Source of the DNA: Desulfolinea sp050305405
GTDB taxonomy: Bacteria; Chloroflexota; Anaerolineae; Anaerolineales; Villigracilaceae
Direction of reading: 5' to 3'
Assembly (NCBI GenBank): GCA_050305405.1
Contig: JBNLFG010000001.1
Span: forward strand, 62,001-126,000
Length of the DNA: 64,000 bases
This document shows positions 19,601 through 26,634 of this stretch, one piece after another. Under the pieces are notes generated by a model. The model was given only the letters and a program-made list of their open reading frames with translations, did no database searches and had not been told where the DNA came from. How positions within the stretch are numbered: the first letter of the stretch is position 1; every line of letters starts with the position of its first letter. The position numbers and the translations under genes were made by a program.

Positions 19601-19603
19601 CAT
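13649..19603 (-). CDS. Bacterial alpha-2-macroglobulin-like lipoprotein with intact thioester motif
   Basis: A 1984-residue lipoprotein: signal peptide with lipobox IGAC (lipid Cys22), repeated N-terminal Ig-like/MG domains, an A2M bait/MG region, the A2M thioester domain and a C-terminal receptor-like domain. The thioester motif CMEQ is present with Cys1502 (codon 15098-15100) inside YPYLCMEQTVSRFLPN. Bacterial A2Ms trap foreign proteases by covalent thioester capture, protecting the envelope, and are paired with PBP1C, here convergent across the shared terminator rather than in one operon. A Gly-rich stretch SSGGGGGGVSQG near residue 1250 sits where bait-region-type flexibility would be expected. 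Start ATG has a GAAGG site 7 nt upstream. Family is clear; the role as a protease trap is inferred from homologues. Confidence 0.9.
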   Translation of the reverse strand: MNKKDIDFVLVAIMSMFFIGACQGLEPTSSSFPAPTLSVEVDKLDENLRVVERSPIEGERLSLSSSIKLVFSQDMDTEITSDAWQFTASGDSPLEGEIYWSDKRTFTFTPAGELEPASLYTGRFDTTAVAEDGTVLFEELSFEFYTEEPISVSQTFPSDGASDVETSTSITVIFNRPIVPLSIEEERPDYPHPLTFTPALSGDGEWINSSVYIYYPDEPLAGGRTYTAKVDANLEDALGNKLGNSYRWGFSTRAPSLIQLEFKNDYWATVDYSVEKVENILLNPIFRLSFSQPMDDASVADAISIANRETGQRIAFKTSWNEDFTIVSLETTAQLKIGSFYSLDVAPIAIARNGGQLQEGRTLKFDTFPLPYIVSTTSDDPTQTDYFRPYAVVTFATPMDFETIKDRVRVSPELEGGVHLSYSEYSRQLSIYGLAPATEHIVRLLPGMADIYGNRISSGYSFSADVIDRPASARLLLPWTPLIYRAEGTQDVYFEYTNLDEGSVFLYSLSFAEFAKLLANENYAQLKFDPQDTPVNSWLVDNTIERNTVQYRKINLETEGGQALAPGYYFLGVQSSSLEYDYSFYQTHVFAVSTDNITLKATDTEAFAWVTDLETGAPQADVSVTFYDERFREIGATLTDQDGIAYLDELHKGSMYARLEDDILAGFTSLGWGNGVSVANFGIWQGYYGSSASNFGYLYTDRPLYRPGQTVQFEGIVRNNDDLRYSLVDWEQVYVRIEHQGEIVYGQYLPLTGGGNFSGEFEIADGASLGTYVMYLSRHPKQDIFESLFFRVAEYHKPEFQVSVEADNEAVSVGDEVIFSLNAAYYAGGNLANATVDWYLESRPYYFTPSKDYRQYSFVDWDRDTYRYDESNTVVNSVFAEGQDSADEKGHFEISEIIPANEEKTSQSIFWGVNITDVAGNVVSGSTTVIAHQNQVYAGIKSEQYVGAAGEEQEFEVVTLDWDSNPASDQSVFVQFFERQWFSVQEEDDQGVLRWQTSVKEIPVGQETAITDEDGLATTSFTPKTGGVYKVLVTVRDENGNEHQTSTYIWVAGKDYIPWKQNNDRSFDLISDKDLYAPGEDAEILIAQPFEGENYALVTYERGHIYHSEVVLLQDNSTVYKMPITAEMAPITYVSVTVINGAESGGKPNFKVGMIPIHVDTNEQTLQVSVTADKENAGPGEEVTYTIETKDSTGNPVSADVSLAVVDKAVLALAPSNVLPILQAFYPEQALHVQTASGIVVSADDYNAEFRETIPDGLSSGGGGGGVSQGIVTVRQNFEDTVVFKTDIKTDENGTAEVTVRLPENLTTWQATVRAVTEDSRVGEASSELLSTKSLYVNLTTPRFFVVGDQAVIGANIHNNSDKPLSVQVSLDAAGVVLKSPQEQNIEVPAQQQAYLFWEVEVLNTADRVDMTVHATSGTERDSSKPALGTLSNQGIPVYRYTVQETVGTSGMLDSANSVTEGIRLPQTLEYEDAELSVDIAPSLAASMTEGLSYLRDYPYLCMEQTVSRFLPNVIVSRALEERGLSMTTEKRILDAQVSAALQRIYSKQHADGGWAWWDSGMSDPYLSAYVVYGLIEAQKSGYDISASTLEDGLSYLSAHMPDLSKNPSTWQANRYAFMVYTLASGDRGSSTYAATLYKRRDLLSLYGKAYLLQAIHLEDPEDSRVAELLAELQTTTIMSSTGAHWEEEYRDYWNWNTDIRTTAIVLNAMVQVDGENIVTASAVRWLMAHRESGRWHSTQETTWSLIALTNWMVNSGELDASYAYAVGLNGDVLTEGNASHDNLTDNIHLQVELDQLLKDELNALVFVRGEGDGNLYYTTYLSADITVEDVQPLDQGVSVSRQYFSLDDPKKPITEIEQGELVRVRITLVTPAALHYLVVDDPLPAGFEAVDASILTDTVVPSFYTKEIYAERGWGWWYFDHVEQRDEKIVLAADYLPAGTYVYTYLARASTTGTFKVIPPTASEFYFPDVGGRGAGSLFTVTP

Positions 19604-19669
19604 AGTTAACCTTCTTGCGTGGAACAGTTTTTAGATACCCACAAAACTGAAAAACATAATCATGTTTAG

Positions 19670-19697
19670 ATTATAACTAATTTCACGAAGAGGGCAA
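19670..19697 (-). promoter_or_regulatory. Promoter of the alpha-2-macroglobulin gene
   Basis: On the minus strand TTGCCC, 16-base spacer, TATAAT. Predicted start near 19663, giving an untranslated leader of about 60 nt before the ATG at 19603. Confidence 0.6.
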
Positions 19698-19879
19698 CTC
19701 CCCAACCAAACATTTATTAGTCGAAAAGACAACGAATATCCTGCGAACAATATATAAAACCAAGATTTCTATAAGCGACCAATCGCTAAAGAGAGTTGGT
19801 TTTCTTGGCACTTGTTTGGCGTAACTAAAGCCGTATAAAAAGTTTGGTGGTGGTCTTGAATACATGATGTCACCATAAT

Positions 19880-20390
19880 TTGAAGATTGTACTCAACGAT
19901 AAAGTATCGTATAACAATATGATGCATATAATCTATCTTTAAAAAAGAGAGCGTTTTTCGAACAAAGCGAGCTACCCTTTGTTGTAATGTGCAATTCTAG
20001 CGCCCAACATGATTGGTTTCGCTACTATCCTTGCCTACACTCCAATGCGTTTCTTCTGGAAAGACTTTGTCATAGGCTTCCTAGAAATCGCTAAAACTGT
20101 GACAAGAGCAATAAGCTGTTGGTATGCGCTTCCAAAGCTTCTTGCAAGTTTCTGCACTGAGATCACCGGTCATAAAAGCAATCACCTGGCGTGTTCAGCG
20201 ACAAAGAACAATCCAAATCCAGCATTTATTCTTGCGAAAACGAGCAAACGACCACAACTCATCCAACTCAAAAGCATACTGCGAGAAATCCTGTAGACCC
20301 TGGACATGCCTTGCACGCTCGATCTCTCTCGATAGGCAGCAAACCTTCTCTTCAATAATCATAACTTTAGTCTAACAGTATCATTTAGCT
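19880..20390 (-). pseudogene. Decayed IS1-family transposase
   Basis: Read on the minus strand, one frame gives ELDELWSF...KNKCWIWIVLCR-stop-TRQVIAFMTGDLSAET...RIPTAYCSCHSFSDF-stop-EAYDKVFPEETHWSVGK...ETNHVGR-stop-NCTLQQRVARFVRKTLSF...YFIVEYN, which is the IS1 InsB-type DDE transposase. Three in-frame stops (TGA at 20195-20197, TAG at 20081-20083 and 19997-19999) replace what should be R, W and W, all by single transitions. The zinc-finger N-terminus is not recognisable, so the element is truncated as well as mutated. No convincing terminal inverted repeats or target duplication were found. The flanks (19700-19880 and 20390-20540) show no gene. Confidence 0.85.
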
Positions 20391-20551
20391 TAGATCATTA
20401 CCGCCTACAGAACTTTCTTCAAAGAAGACTCTGCCGATGATTTGCTCCGGTTTTCTGGCTTAGCTTCATGAAGAAATTTTCTGATACTTACTTAGTTTTG
20501 GGGGGCATCAGAACCCAACCAAAACAAACCCAAGCCCATTCTGCGCATCTT

Positions 20552-20560
20552 TGTTATAAT
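20552..20560 (+). promoter_or_regulatory. Extended -10 promoter of glnS
   Basis: TGTTATAAT (TG-n-TATAAT) with a weak -35; predicted start about 30 nt before the ATG, leaving room for the GAAGGA ribosome site at about 20585. Confidence 0.6.
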
Positions 20561-20598
20561 CTTCCAACGCAAATTCATAAAAAAGAAGGAACCCAACC

Positions 20599-22362
20599 AT
20601 GTCAGAAGAAAACACCAAACCCAGTCATTTTATCCGCGAGGCAGTTGCCGAAGATCTTGCTTCGGGACGCTTTACACACGTCGCCACGCGCTTCCCACCG
20701 GAGCCGAACGGCTACCTGCACATCGGGCACGCGCGCGCGATCATCATCGACTTCAGCATTGCTGAAGAGAACGGTGGCTTTTGCAATCTGCGCTTCGATG
20801 ACACCAATCCCGTCAAAGAAGAAGTTGAATATGTTGAAGGCATCAAAAAAGACATCCAATGGTTGGGTTTCCAGTGGAAGAACGAATTTTATGCATCCGA
20901 TTATTTCGACCAGCTCTATGAATTTGCAGTGCAATTAATCAAAGACGGCAAGGCCTACATTGACGAGCAGACCCCTGATGAGGTGCGTGAAAATCGTGGC
21001 ACGCTTACCGAGCCGGGCACCAACTCGCCCTATCGCGACCGCCCCATCGAAGAAAATCTCGATCTCTTTGAACGCATGAAAGCAGGCGAATTTCCTGATG
21101 GCTCGATCGTCCTGCGTGCCAAGATTGATATGGCATCAGGCAATGTCAATATGCGCGACCCGATCATGTATCGCATCCTGCATGAGCCGCCACATCACCG
21201 CACGGGCAAGAAGTGGTGCATCTACCCGATGTACGACTTCGCACACGGGCAGAGCGACTCGATGGAGCGCATCACCCACTCGCTCTGTTCACTCGAGTAC
21301 GAGAGCCACCGTCCGCTTTACGATTGGTTCATCGAGCAGTTGGGCATCTTCCCCACCCGCCAGATCGAGTTCGCACGCCTAAACCTGACCTACACCGTGA
21401 TGTCCAAGCGCCGTCTCGTGCGCATGGTCAAAGAGGGCTACGTCAAGGGCTGGGATGATCCGCGTATGCCTACGCTAACAGCCTATCGCCGTCGTGGTTA
21501 CACGCCGGAAGCGATCCGTGCCTTTGTGGAAGCAACCGGCGTTGCCAAGAAGAACAGCACCGCCGATGTCGGTCTGCTGGAACACCACATCCGTCAGGAT
21601 TTGAACACCCGCGCCGAACGGCGTATGGCCGTGCTTGACCCGATCAAGCTCGTCATCACCAATTACCCTGAAGGACAAACGGAGATGCTCGAGGCGATCA
21701 ACAACCCTGAAGATGAATCTGCCGGGACGCGGGAAATCCCCTTCTCGCGCGAACTTTACATCGAACGTGAAGATTTCAGCGAAGACCCGCCCAAGAAATA
21801 TTTCCGTCTCGCTCCTGAACGTGAAGTTCGCCTCCGTTATGGATACTTTGTCACGGCAACGGACGTGGTCAAGGACGAGGCTGGCAACGTGACCGAAGTC
21901 CATTGCACCTACGACCCTGCCACCAAAGGCGGCTACGCCCCCGATGGACGCAAGGTGCGCGGTACGATCCACTGGGTTTCGGCAGAACATGCGATTGATG
22001 CTGAAGTACGCATCTACGACCGCTTGTTTACCGTTCCCAACCCGATGGACAGCGAAGAAGGCAAAGACTTCACCGACTACATTAACGCCGATTCGCTCGA
22101 TGCAAAGAAAAACTGCAAACTGGAACCCAGCCTAAAAGGCGTGCGTTCCGGCGATAAATTCCAGTTCGAGCGTCTCGGCTACTTCGTCGTCGATCCAGAC
22201 ACCACAGACGAGAATCTAGTCTTCAATCGCACTGTTACCCTGAAAGACGCCTGGGCGCGGATTGAGAAGCAGCGCGAGAAGGAAAAAGCGGAGGCAGCCC
22301 GCCGCCGCAAGCAGGAAGAAAAAGCACGCCAAAAGGCGATGGCAAAGAAAGAGAAGAAGTAA
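20599..22362 (+). CDS. glnS: Glutamine--tRNA ligase
   Basis: A 587-residue class I aminoacyl-tRNA synthetase that charges tRNA-Gln with glutamine. Visible: HIGH-type motif PPEPNGYLHIGHARAI (about 32-47), the GlnRS-specific catalytic core with YPMYDFAHGQSDS, the KMSKS-type loop VMSKRRL (about 274), then two C-terminal beta-barrel anticodon-binding domains. The last 40 residues are an unusual highly charged Lys/Glu/Arg/Ala helix ending MAKKEKK, likely an RNA-binding tail. Start is fixed by GAAGGA and by the family N-terminus. A gltX gene lies 6 kb downstream, so both Gln and Glu have direct synthetases. Confidence 0.95.
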   Translation: MSEENTKPSHFIREAVAEDLASGRFTHVATRFPPEPNGYLHIGHARAIIIDFSIAEENGGFCNLRFDDTNPVKEEVEYVEGIKKDIQWLGFQWKNEFYASDYFDQLYEFAVQLIKDGKAYIDEQTPDEVRENRGTLTEPGTNSPYRDRPIEENLDLFERMKAGEFPDGSIVLRAKIDMASGNVNMRDPIMYRILHEPPHHRTGKKWCIYPMYDFAHGQSDSMERITHSLCSLEYESHRPLYDWFIEQLGIFPTRQIEFARLNLTYTVMSKRRLVRMVKEGYVKGWDDPRMPTLTAYRRRGYTPEAIRAFVEATGVAKKNSTADVGLLEHHIRQDLNTRAERRMAVLDPIKLVITNYPEGQTEMLEAINNPEDESAGTREIPFSRELYIEREDFSEDPPKKYFRLAPEREVRLRYGYFVTATDVVKDEAGNVTEVHCTYDPATKGGYAPDGRKVRGTIHWVSAEHAIDAEVRIYDRLFTVPNPMDSEEGKDFTDYINADSLDAKKNCKLEPSLKGVRSGDKFQFERLGYFVVDPDTTDENLVFNRTVTLKDAWARIEKQREKEKAEAARRRKQEEKARQKAMAKKEKK

Positions 22363-22365
22363 ACA

Positions 22366-22400
22366 AAAACTTCCGAATTCTTGAAGAATTCGGAAGTTTT
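22366..22400. terminator. Bidirectional terminator (copy 1 of an identical 35-bp hairpin)
   Basis: Arms AAAACTTCCGAATTC and GAATTCGGAAGTTTT around TTGAA, between convergent glnS and the alpha/beta hydrolase. The same 35 bp recur at 24502-24536. Confidence 0.92.
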
Positions 22401-22418
22401 CTTTTAAAGAGCCGTTTC

Positions 22419-23345
22419 CTACCTGACTGAAAAGAAATTTTGAAGAATTTCAGTATATGTCTCGGCCTCATTCAAATAAGAGAAATGCCCGACAGCGTGC
22501 AAGGTTTCCACCTGTGCACTCGGATACGTCCCTTTAAGCTGCTCACGCAGTTCCAATTCAACCAGCGGATCGTTGTCGGCTTCAATGATTAAAACGGGGA
22601 TACCGAGCGCATCAACATCCGCAACGCCAAAGGGCTCGACCACGCAATGAAAACGGGCTACTTCCTGCGCCTTGCTCATGCGCCCGCCCAATTGCTCCAT
22701 CATAAAGGCCAAAACGATCTCAGAATTGCCAGAAGCCGGATAGACATTCTCAACAATGCTGCCCTTCAAGACATCCATAATCAGCCATTCGGGCAGATAG
22801 GGCAACACCGCGCCAATACCCTTGTTCTTCTCAGCGATCAAGTCATTGGGCGGGAAAGTGTTCGCAAAGACAGCGCGCTGGATGCGCTCCGGCTGCGTCG
22901 CCACCAGGTATTGCGCAAAATAGCCACCCAGCGATGAACCAACCACGTTGAACTCAGCCACACCTTCTTGCGCTAAAATTGCCAACAAGCCCACACTCAT
23001 TTCTTCGAGCGTATCCACAGCGGGATAGGTCACCGAAATGACACGATAATGATCTTGCAGGGCTTCCATCTGGTTCCACCAAATATCATAAGCGCCCGTC
23101 ATGCCATGCAGAAAAACAATGGTTTCGTCGCCCTGCCCCATCGCCAAATACGCCCACGTCAGGCCGTTCACATCCAGATAGTTGGCGGGGTGCATCGTCC
23201 GAAAATCCTGCAACGAAGCCACCGTTTCAGGATCCACGTTGGCATAGGTCTCGGCAAAAGGCTGGCTTGGCACCGGGCGCAAATACACACCCACGATCAC
23301 CAAAACCAAGATTAATGGGAGAATCCACTTTAATGTAGCACGCAT
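22419..23345 (-). CDS. Membrane-anchored alpha/beta hydrolase
   Basis: 308 residues from an ATG at 23345 that has a full-consensus GGAGGTGAT ribosome site; a longer reading from further upstream is not supported. An N-terminal hydrophobic helix (about 5-22) acts as anchor or signal. The hydrolase core shows the oxyanion strand IVFLHGMTG, the nucleophile elbow GSSLGGYF (Ser catalytic), a late Asp in IEADNDPLV and a His in HAVGHFSYL, i.e. a complete catalytic triad. Substrate unknown; esterase, lipase or C-C hydrolase activity is possible. It is divergent from the next gene with a compact shared promoter region. Confidence 0.8.
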   Translation of the reverse strand: MRATLKWILPLILVLVIVGVYLRPVPSQPFAETYANVDPETVASLQDFRTMHPANYLDVNGLTWAYLAMGQGDETIVFLHGMTGAYDIWWNQMEALQDHYRVISVTYPAVDTLEEMSVGLLAILAQEGVAEFNVVGSSLGGYFAQYLVATQPERIQRAVFANTFPPNDLIAEKNKGIGAVLPYLPEWLIMDVLKGSIVENVYPASGNSEIVLAFMMEQLGGRMSKAQEVARFHCVVEPFGVADVDALGIPVLIIEADNDPLVELELREQLKGTYPSAQVETLHAVGHFSYLNEAETYTEILQNFFSVR

Positions 23346-23370
23346 TGTTATCACCTCCATTTTTTGAATT

Positions 23371-23380
23371 ATTGTACAAT
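23371..23380. promoter_or_regulatory. Palindromic shared -10 region of a divergent promoter pair
   Basis: ATTGTACAAT is a perfect 10-bp palindrome that supplies TACAAT on both strands, midway between the divergent hydrolase (start 23345) and the plus-strand gene at 23410. The two promoters would therefore overlap and compete. Confidence 0.45.
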
Positions 23381-23409
23381 AGAATAGCATCAACTCACAG
23401 GAGGCTACG

Positions 23410-24465
23410 ATGGACGATCAACTTTCTTTTCGAGATTTCCCGACCGCACTTGTCATTGCAGGATTAATGAGCATTGCCGGAGCGGTTTTCTTCTATACTC
23501 AAAGCGGACAGTCGCTGGGTACCGTAATCGCTCTTGGCTTCAGCTTGCTTCTGTTTCTCTTTGCAACGGTGCTTAACGTGAGCGCAGACCGTTTAACGCG
23601 CACCCTGAGCATCTCCCGCCGTGGACTGGTCTACCGTTTCCAGCGTGAGATTCCGTTTAGCGAGATCGCTTCGATTCAGGTTGGCTACAGCCACAGCAGC
23701 GATGGCGGCTCACCTACCTACCGCGTCGAAATTCGGCTCAATGACGGCAGTGTTGTGCCGCTCAGAAACGCCTACTCCAGCGGGCGCAGGAACAAAGAGA
23801 AGCAAGCCGAGAAATTACGCACTTTTATCGGCGTTGGCGGTGTGGATATGTCCATCGGGGGCATGTTCAAAGGCATGGCGCAAGAGTTGCAACCAAAACT
23901 TCAGGCCGAACAAGAGTCGATTACCGGCGACCAAGATGAAATCCACGAGACGAACGGGGTACGTTGGCAAGTTAAGACGCACGCCTTTGGCACGGCTGCG
24001 ATCACACGCTGGCACACTGCTGACTATTCCCTCCCTGATAATTTCATCTACTTAACACAGAAAATGGAGAAACAAAAAAATCCGCCCAACAATAAACTAA
24101 TGCAAAAAGTGTATGAGGAACTTTTTGAACAGTCGATGAAAATCTATGGATTTGATGAGACAGACGCGCCCAATATGCGCGACGCTGACCTGTTGGTTTT
24201 GGACACGCGCCTGACGAACACCTTTTTCGCCTACACTAGCGACACGCAGCTTGCTCAACAAATCCTAACCCCCTGGACAACCATCCCGTTGGCGGATTGG
24301 GCGCAAAAACATCCCTTCACCCAAAGTTCGACCGATCAACTGGCGGTGCTCTTTGGACCCAAGGGACTGTATCTATCCGTGATGGGCTATGTCAACGCCG
24401 AGTATCTCGACGAACTGGCCACGCTCGGCGCAGAGTTGGTGCGGGCACAGGGCGGCGGGGTTTGA
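23410..24465 (+). CDS. Membrane protein of unknown function with PH-like segment
   Basis: 351 residues. Two N-terminal membrane helices (about 12-32 and 36-58) are followed by a short beta-rich stretch LTRTLSISRRGLVYRFQREIPFSEIASIQVGY, the pattern of bacterial PH-like (DUF304-type) domains, then a soluble region of about 200 residues with no recognised family (WQVKTHAFGTAAITRWHTADY). Start has a CAGGAGG site. No function can be assigned. Confidence 0.6.
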   Translation: MDDQLSFRDFPTALVIAGLMSIAGAVFFYTQSGQSLGTVIALGFSLLLFLFATVLNVSADRLTRTLSISRRGLVYRFQREIPFSEIASIQVGYSHSSDGGSPTYRVEIRLNDGSVVPLRNAYSSGRRNKEKQAEKLRTFIGVGGVDMSIGGMFKGMAQELQPKLQAEQESITGDQDEIHETNGVRWQVKTHAFGTAAITRWHTADYSLPDNFIYLTQKMEKQKNPPNNKLMQKVYEELFEQSMKIYGFDETDAPNMRDADLLVLDTRLTNTFFAYTSDTQLAQQILTPWTTIPLADWAQKHPFTQSSTDQLAVLFGPKGLYLSVMGYVNAEYLDELATLGAELVRAQGGGV

Positions 24466-24501
24466 GTAAGAGGATTGCCAGTGTTCGTCTGCTTAAATAA
24501 A

Positions 24502-24536
24502 AAAACTTCCGAATTCTTGAAGAATTCGGAAGTTTT
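24502..24536. terminator. Bidirectional terminator (copy 2 of the identical 35-bp hairpin)
   Basis: Same sequence as 22366-22400, here between the convergent unknown membrane gene and uvrB; flanking A- and T-runs present. Confidence 0.92.
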
Positions 24537-24544
24537 ACTTTTAC

Positions 24545-26587
24545 CTACTCTTCCCCCGCCATCAACTTGACGCGCTCCCACGGGGGCAGATTTGATTCGT
24601 CCGCCAGCGTTTTGCGCAGTTCGTAAAGCTGATCGCGCAGCATGGCGGCCTTCTCGAACTCGAGATTGGATGCGGCTTCTTTCATCCCTTTTTCGATCTC
24701 GGATATGACCCGCTTCAACTCTGATTTGGGCAGGCTCGCTCCGCCTTCAACGGTGTACCCAGCCTGTGGCTCGGCAACCACACCCGCCTTTGCAGCAAGC
24801 CCTTCGGTAATATCCCGGACTGCTTTCATAATACTGATCGGCTGGATACCGTGCTTCTCGTTGTGGGCAACCTGCTTCGCCCGCCGACGGTCGGTCTCGT
24901 CAATGGCACGTTTCATCGAGTCGGTCATTCGGTCGGCGTACATAATGACCCTGCCGTTCACATGCCGCGCCGCACGCCCGATGGTCTGGATCAGCGCCGT
25001 GTCCGAACGCAGGAAGCCTTCCTTGTCCGCGTCAAGGATGGCGACCAGCGAGACTTCGGGAAGATCAAGCCCTTCACGCAGAAGATTGATGCCGACGACG
25101 ACATCGAAAACGCCCAAGCGTAAATCGCGTAAAATGCTGACGCGCTCGAGCGTGTCAATTTCCGAGTGCAGATATTGAACTTTGATGCCCAACTCGAGCA
25201 GATAATCCGCTAAATCTTCCGACATGCGTTTGGTCAGAGTCGTAACGAGCACACGCTGCCCGATCTCTGTGCGAGCGCGGATCTCGCCGATCAAATCGTC
25301 GATCTGTCCCTCGATGGGACGCACGTCAACCGGCGGGTCGATCAAGCCTGTCGGGCGGATGATCTGCTCAACGACCTGGTTAGCGTGCTGCATCTCGTAC
25401 GGGCCCGGCGTTGCGGAGGTGTAAACCGTATAGCCCATATGCTCTTCGAATTCTTCGAATTTGAAGGGGCGGTTATCCAGCGCGGAGGGCAGGCGGAAAC
25501 CGTACTCGATCAACGTGGATTTACGAGAGCGATCGCCATTATACATGCCGCGCACCTGCGGGACGGTCATATGGCTCTCATCCATCACGAGCAGATATTC
25601 ACTCGGCAGGAAGTCCATCAGCGTCCACGGGGGCGTACCGGCGCTGCGTTGGTCAAGATGGCGGGAATAGTTCTCGATCCCCGAGCAGTAGCCAACTTCA
25701 CGCAGCATCTCGAGATCGTAGCGCGTACGCTGTTCAATGCGCTGCGCTTCGAGATATTGCTCGTTCTTTTTGTAATGAGCAACCTGTTCTTCAAGTTCGC
25801 GCTCAATGCCGGAAATTGACTCTTTGAGCTTATCTTCTGCGGTCAGGTAGTGTTTGGCAGGGAAAATATCAACCGTCTCCAACTCGGCGAGAATCTCACC
25901 CGTGAGTGGACTGAATTCGATGATACGTTCGACTTCATCGCCAAAGAAGGCAATCCGGTAGCCGAGCTTGTCTACGTAGGCGGGCATAATCTCGAGGGTG
26001 TCGCCGCGCACGCGGAATAGACCGGGACGAAGCTCGAGATCATTCCGCTGATATTGACCCTCGATCAAGCGTCGGATGAGGGCGTTCCGGCGGGTCATCT
26101 CCCCTGCCTTCAGAGTAACGGCACCACGCGTATACTCTTCCGGATTCCCCAATCCATAAATACAGGAAACCGAAGCAACGATGATGACATCCTTGCGAGA
26201 CATGAGCGAAGTCGTTGCGGCGAGGCGCAAACGCTCGATCTCTTCGTTAATGTCGGTCTCTTTTTCGATGTAAAGGTCGTGACGCGGGACGTAGGCTTCG
26301 GGCTGGTAGTAATCGTAGTAGGAGACAAAATACTCGACTGCGTTTTCAGGGAAGAAATCTTTGAACTCGGCATAAAGCTGCGCAGCGAGGGTTTTATTGT
26401 GCGCCATGATGAGCGCAGGCATTTGCAATTCCTGAATAAGGGATGCGATAGTGAAGGTCTTGCCAGTGCCTGTGGCGCCAAGCAAAACCTGATGCTGCTG
26501 CCCAGCCTGAACACCTTGCACAAGTTGCGCAATCGCTTCGGGCTGGTCACCAGTAGGGATAAAGGGAGCTTGTAGTTTAAATTCCAT
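24545..26587 (-). CDS. uvrB: Excinuclease ABC subunit UvrB
   Basis: About 680 residues from the ATG at 26587; a TTG four codons upstream is less likely. UvrB is the damage-verifying helicase of nucleotide excision repair. Seen: Walker A LLGATGTGKTFT, the damage-wedging beta-hairpin with YYDYYQPEAYVP, helicase motifs including LLVMDESH, TSATPGPYE and IQTIGRAARH, and the C-terminal UVR motif that binds UvrC (about 635-670; LEFEKAAMLRDQLYEL). A LexA-type box lies about 25 bp upstream, so SOS control is expected. Confidence 0.96.
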   Translation of the reverse strand: MEFKLQAPFIPTGDQPEAIAQLVQGVQAGQQHQVLLGATGTGKTFTIASLIQELQMPALIMAHNKTLAAQLYAEFKDFFPENAVEYFVSYYDYYQPEAYVPRHDLYIEKETDINEEIERLRLAATTSLMSRKDVIIVASVSCIYGLGNPEEYTRGAVTLKAGEMTRRNALIRRLIEGQYQRNDLELRPGLFRVRGDTLEIMPAYVDKLGYRIAFFGDEVERIIEFSPLTGEILAELETVDIFPAKHYLTAEDKLKESISGIERELEEQVAHYKKNEQYLEAQRIEQRTRYDLEMLREVGYCSGIENYSRHLDQRSAGTPPWTLMDFLPSEYLLVMDESHMTVPQVRGMYNGDRSRKSTLIEYGFRLPSALDNRPFKFEEFEEHMGYTVYTSATPGPYEMQHANQVVEQIIRPTGLIDPPVDVRPIEGQIDDLIGEIRARTEIGQRVLVTTLTKRMSEDLADYLLELGIKVQYLHSEIDTLERVSILRDLRLGVFDVVVGINLLREGLDLPEVSLVAILDADKEGFLRSDTALIQTIGRAARHVNGRVIMYADRMTDSMKRAIDETDRRRAKQVAHNEKHGIQPISIMKAVRDITEGLAAKAGVVAEPQAGYTVEGGASLPKSELKRVISEIEKGMKEAASNLEFEKAAMLRDQLYELRKTLADESNLPPWERVKLMAGEE

Positions 26588-26612
26588 AAATTTACCCAAG
26601 GTTGTTTTTATA

Positions 26613-26626
26613 AGAACGGACGTTCT
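26613..26626. promoter_or_regulatory. LexA/SOS box upstream of uvrB
   Basis: AGAAC-GGAC-GTTCT, a perfect inverted repeat matching GAAC-N4-GTTC. It abuts a TATAAA -10 candidate (26607-26612, minus strand) and sits about 25 bp from the uvrB ATG, ideal for repression. GAAC-N4-GTTC type boxes are known for Gram-positive and some Chloroflexota LexA proteins. Confidence 0.8.
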
Positions 26627-26634
26627 ATTTTACA

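Noticed and set aside
20009..20375. Plus-strand open frames of 83-95 residues
   Set aside because: They are antisense to the IS1 transposase relic, which has clear family similarity on the other strand.
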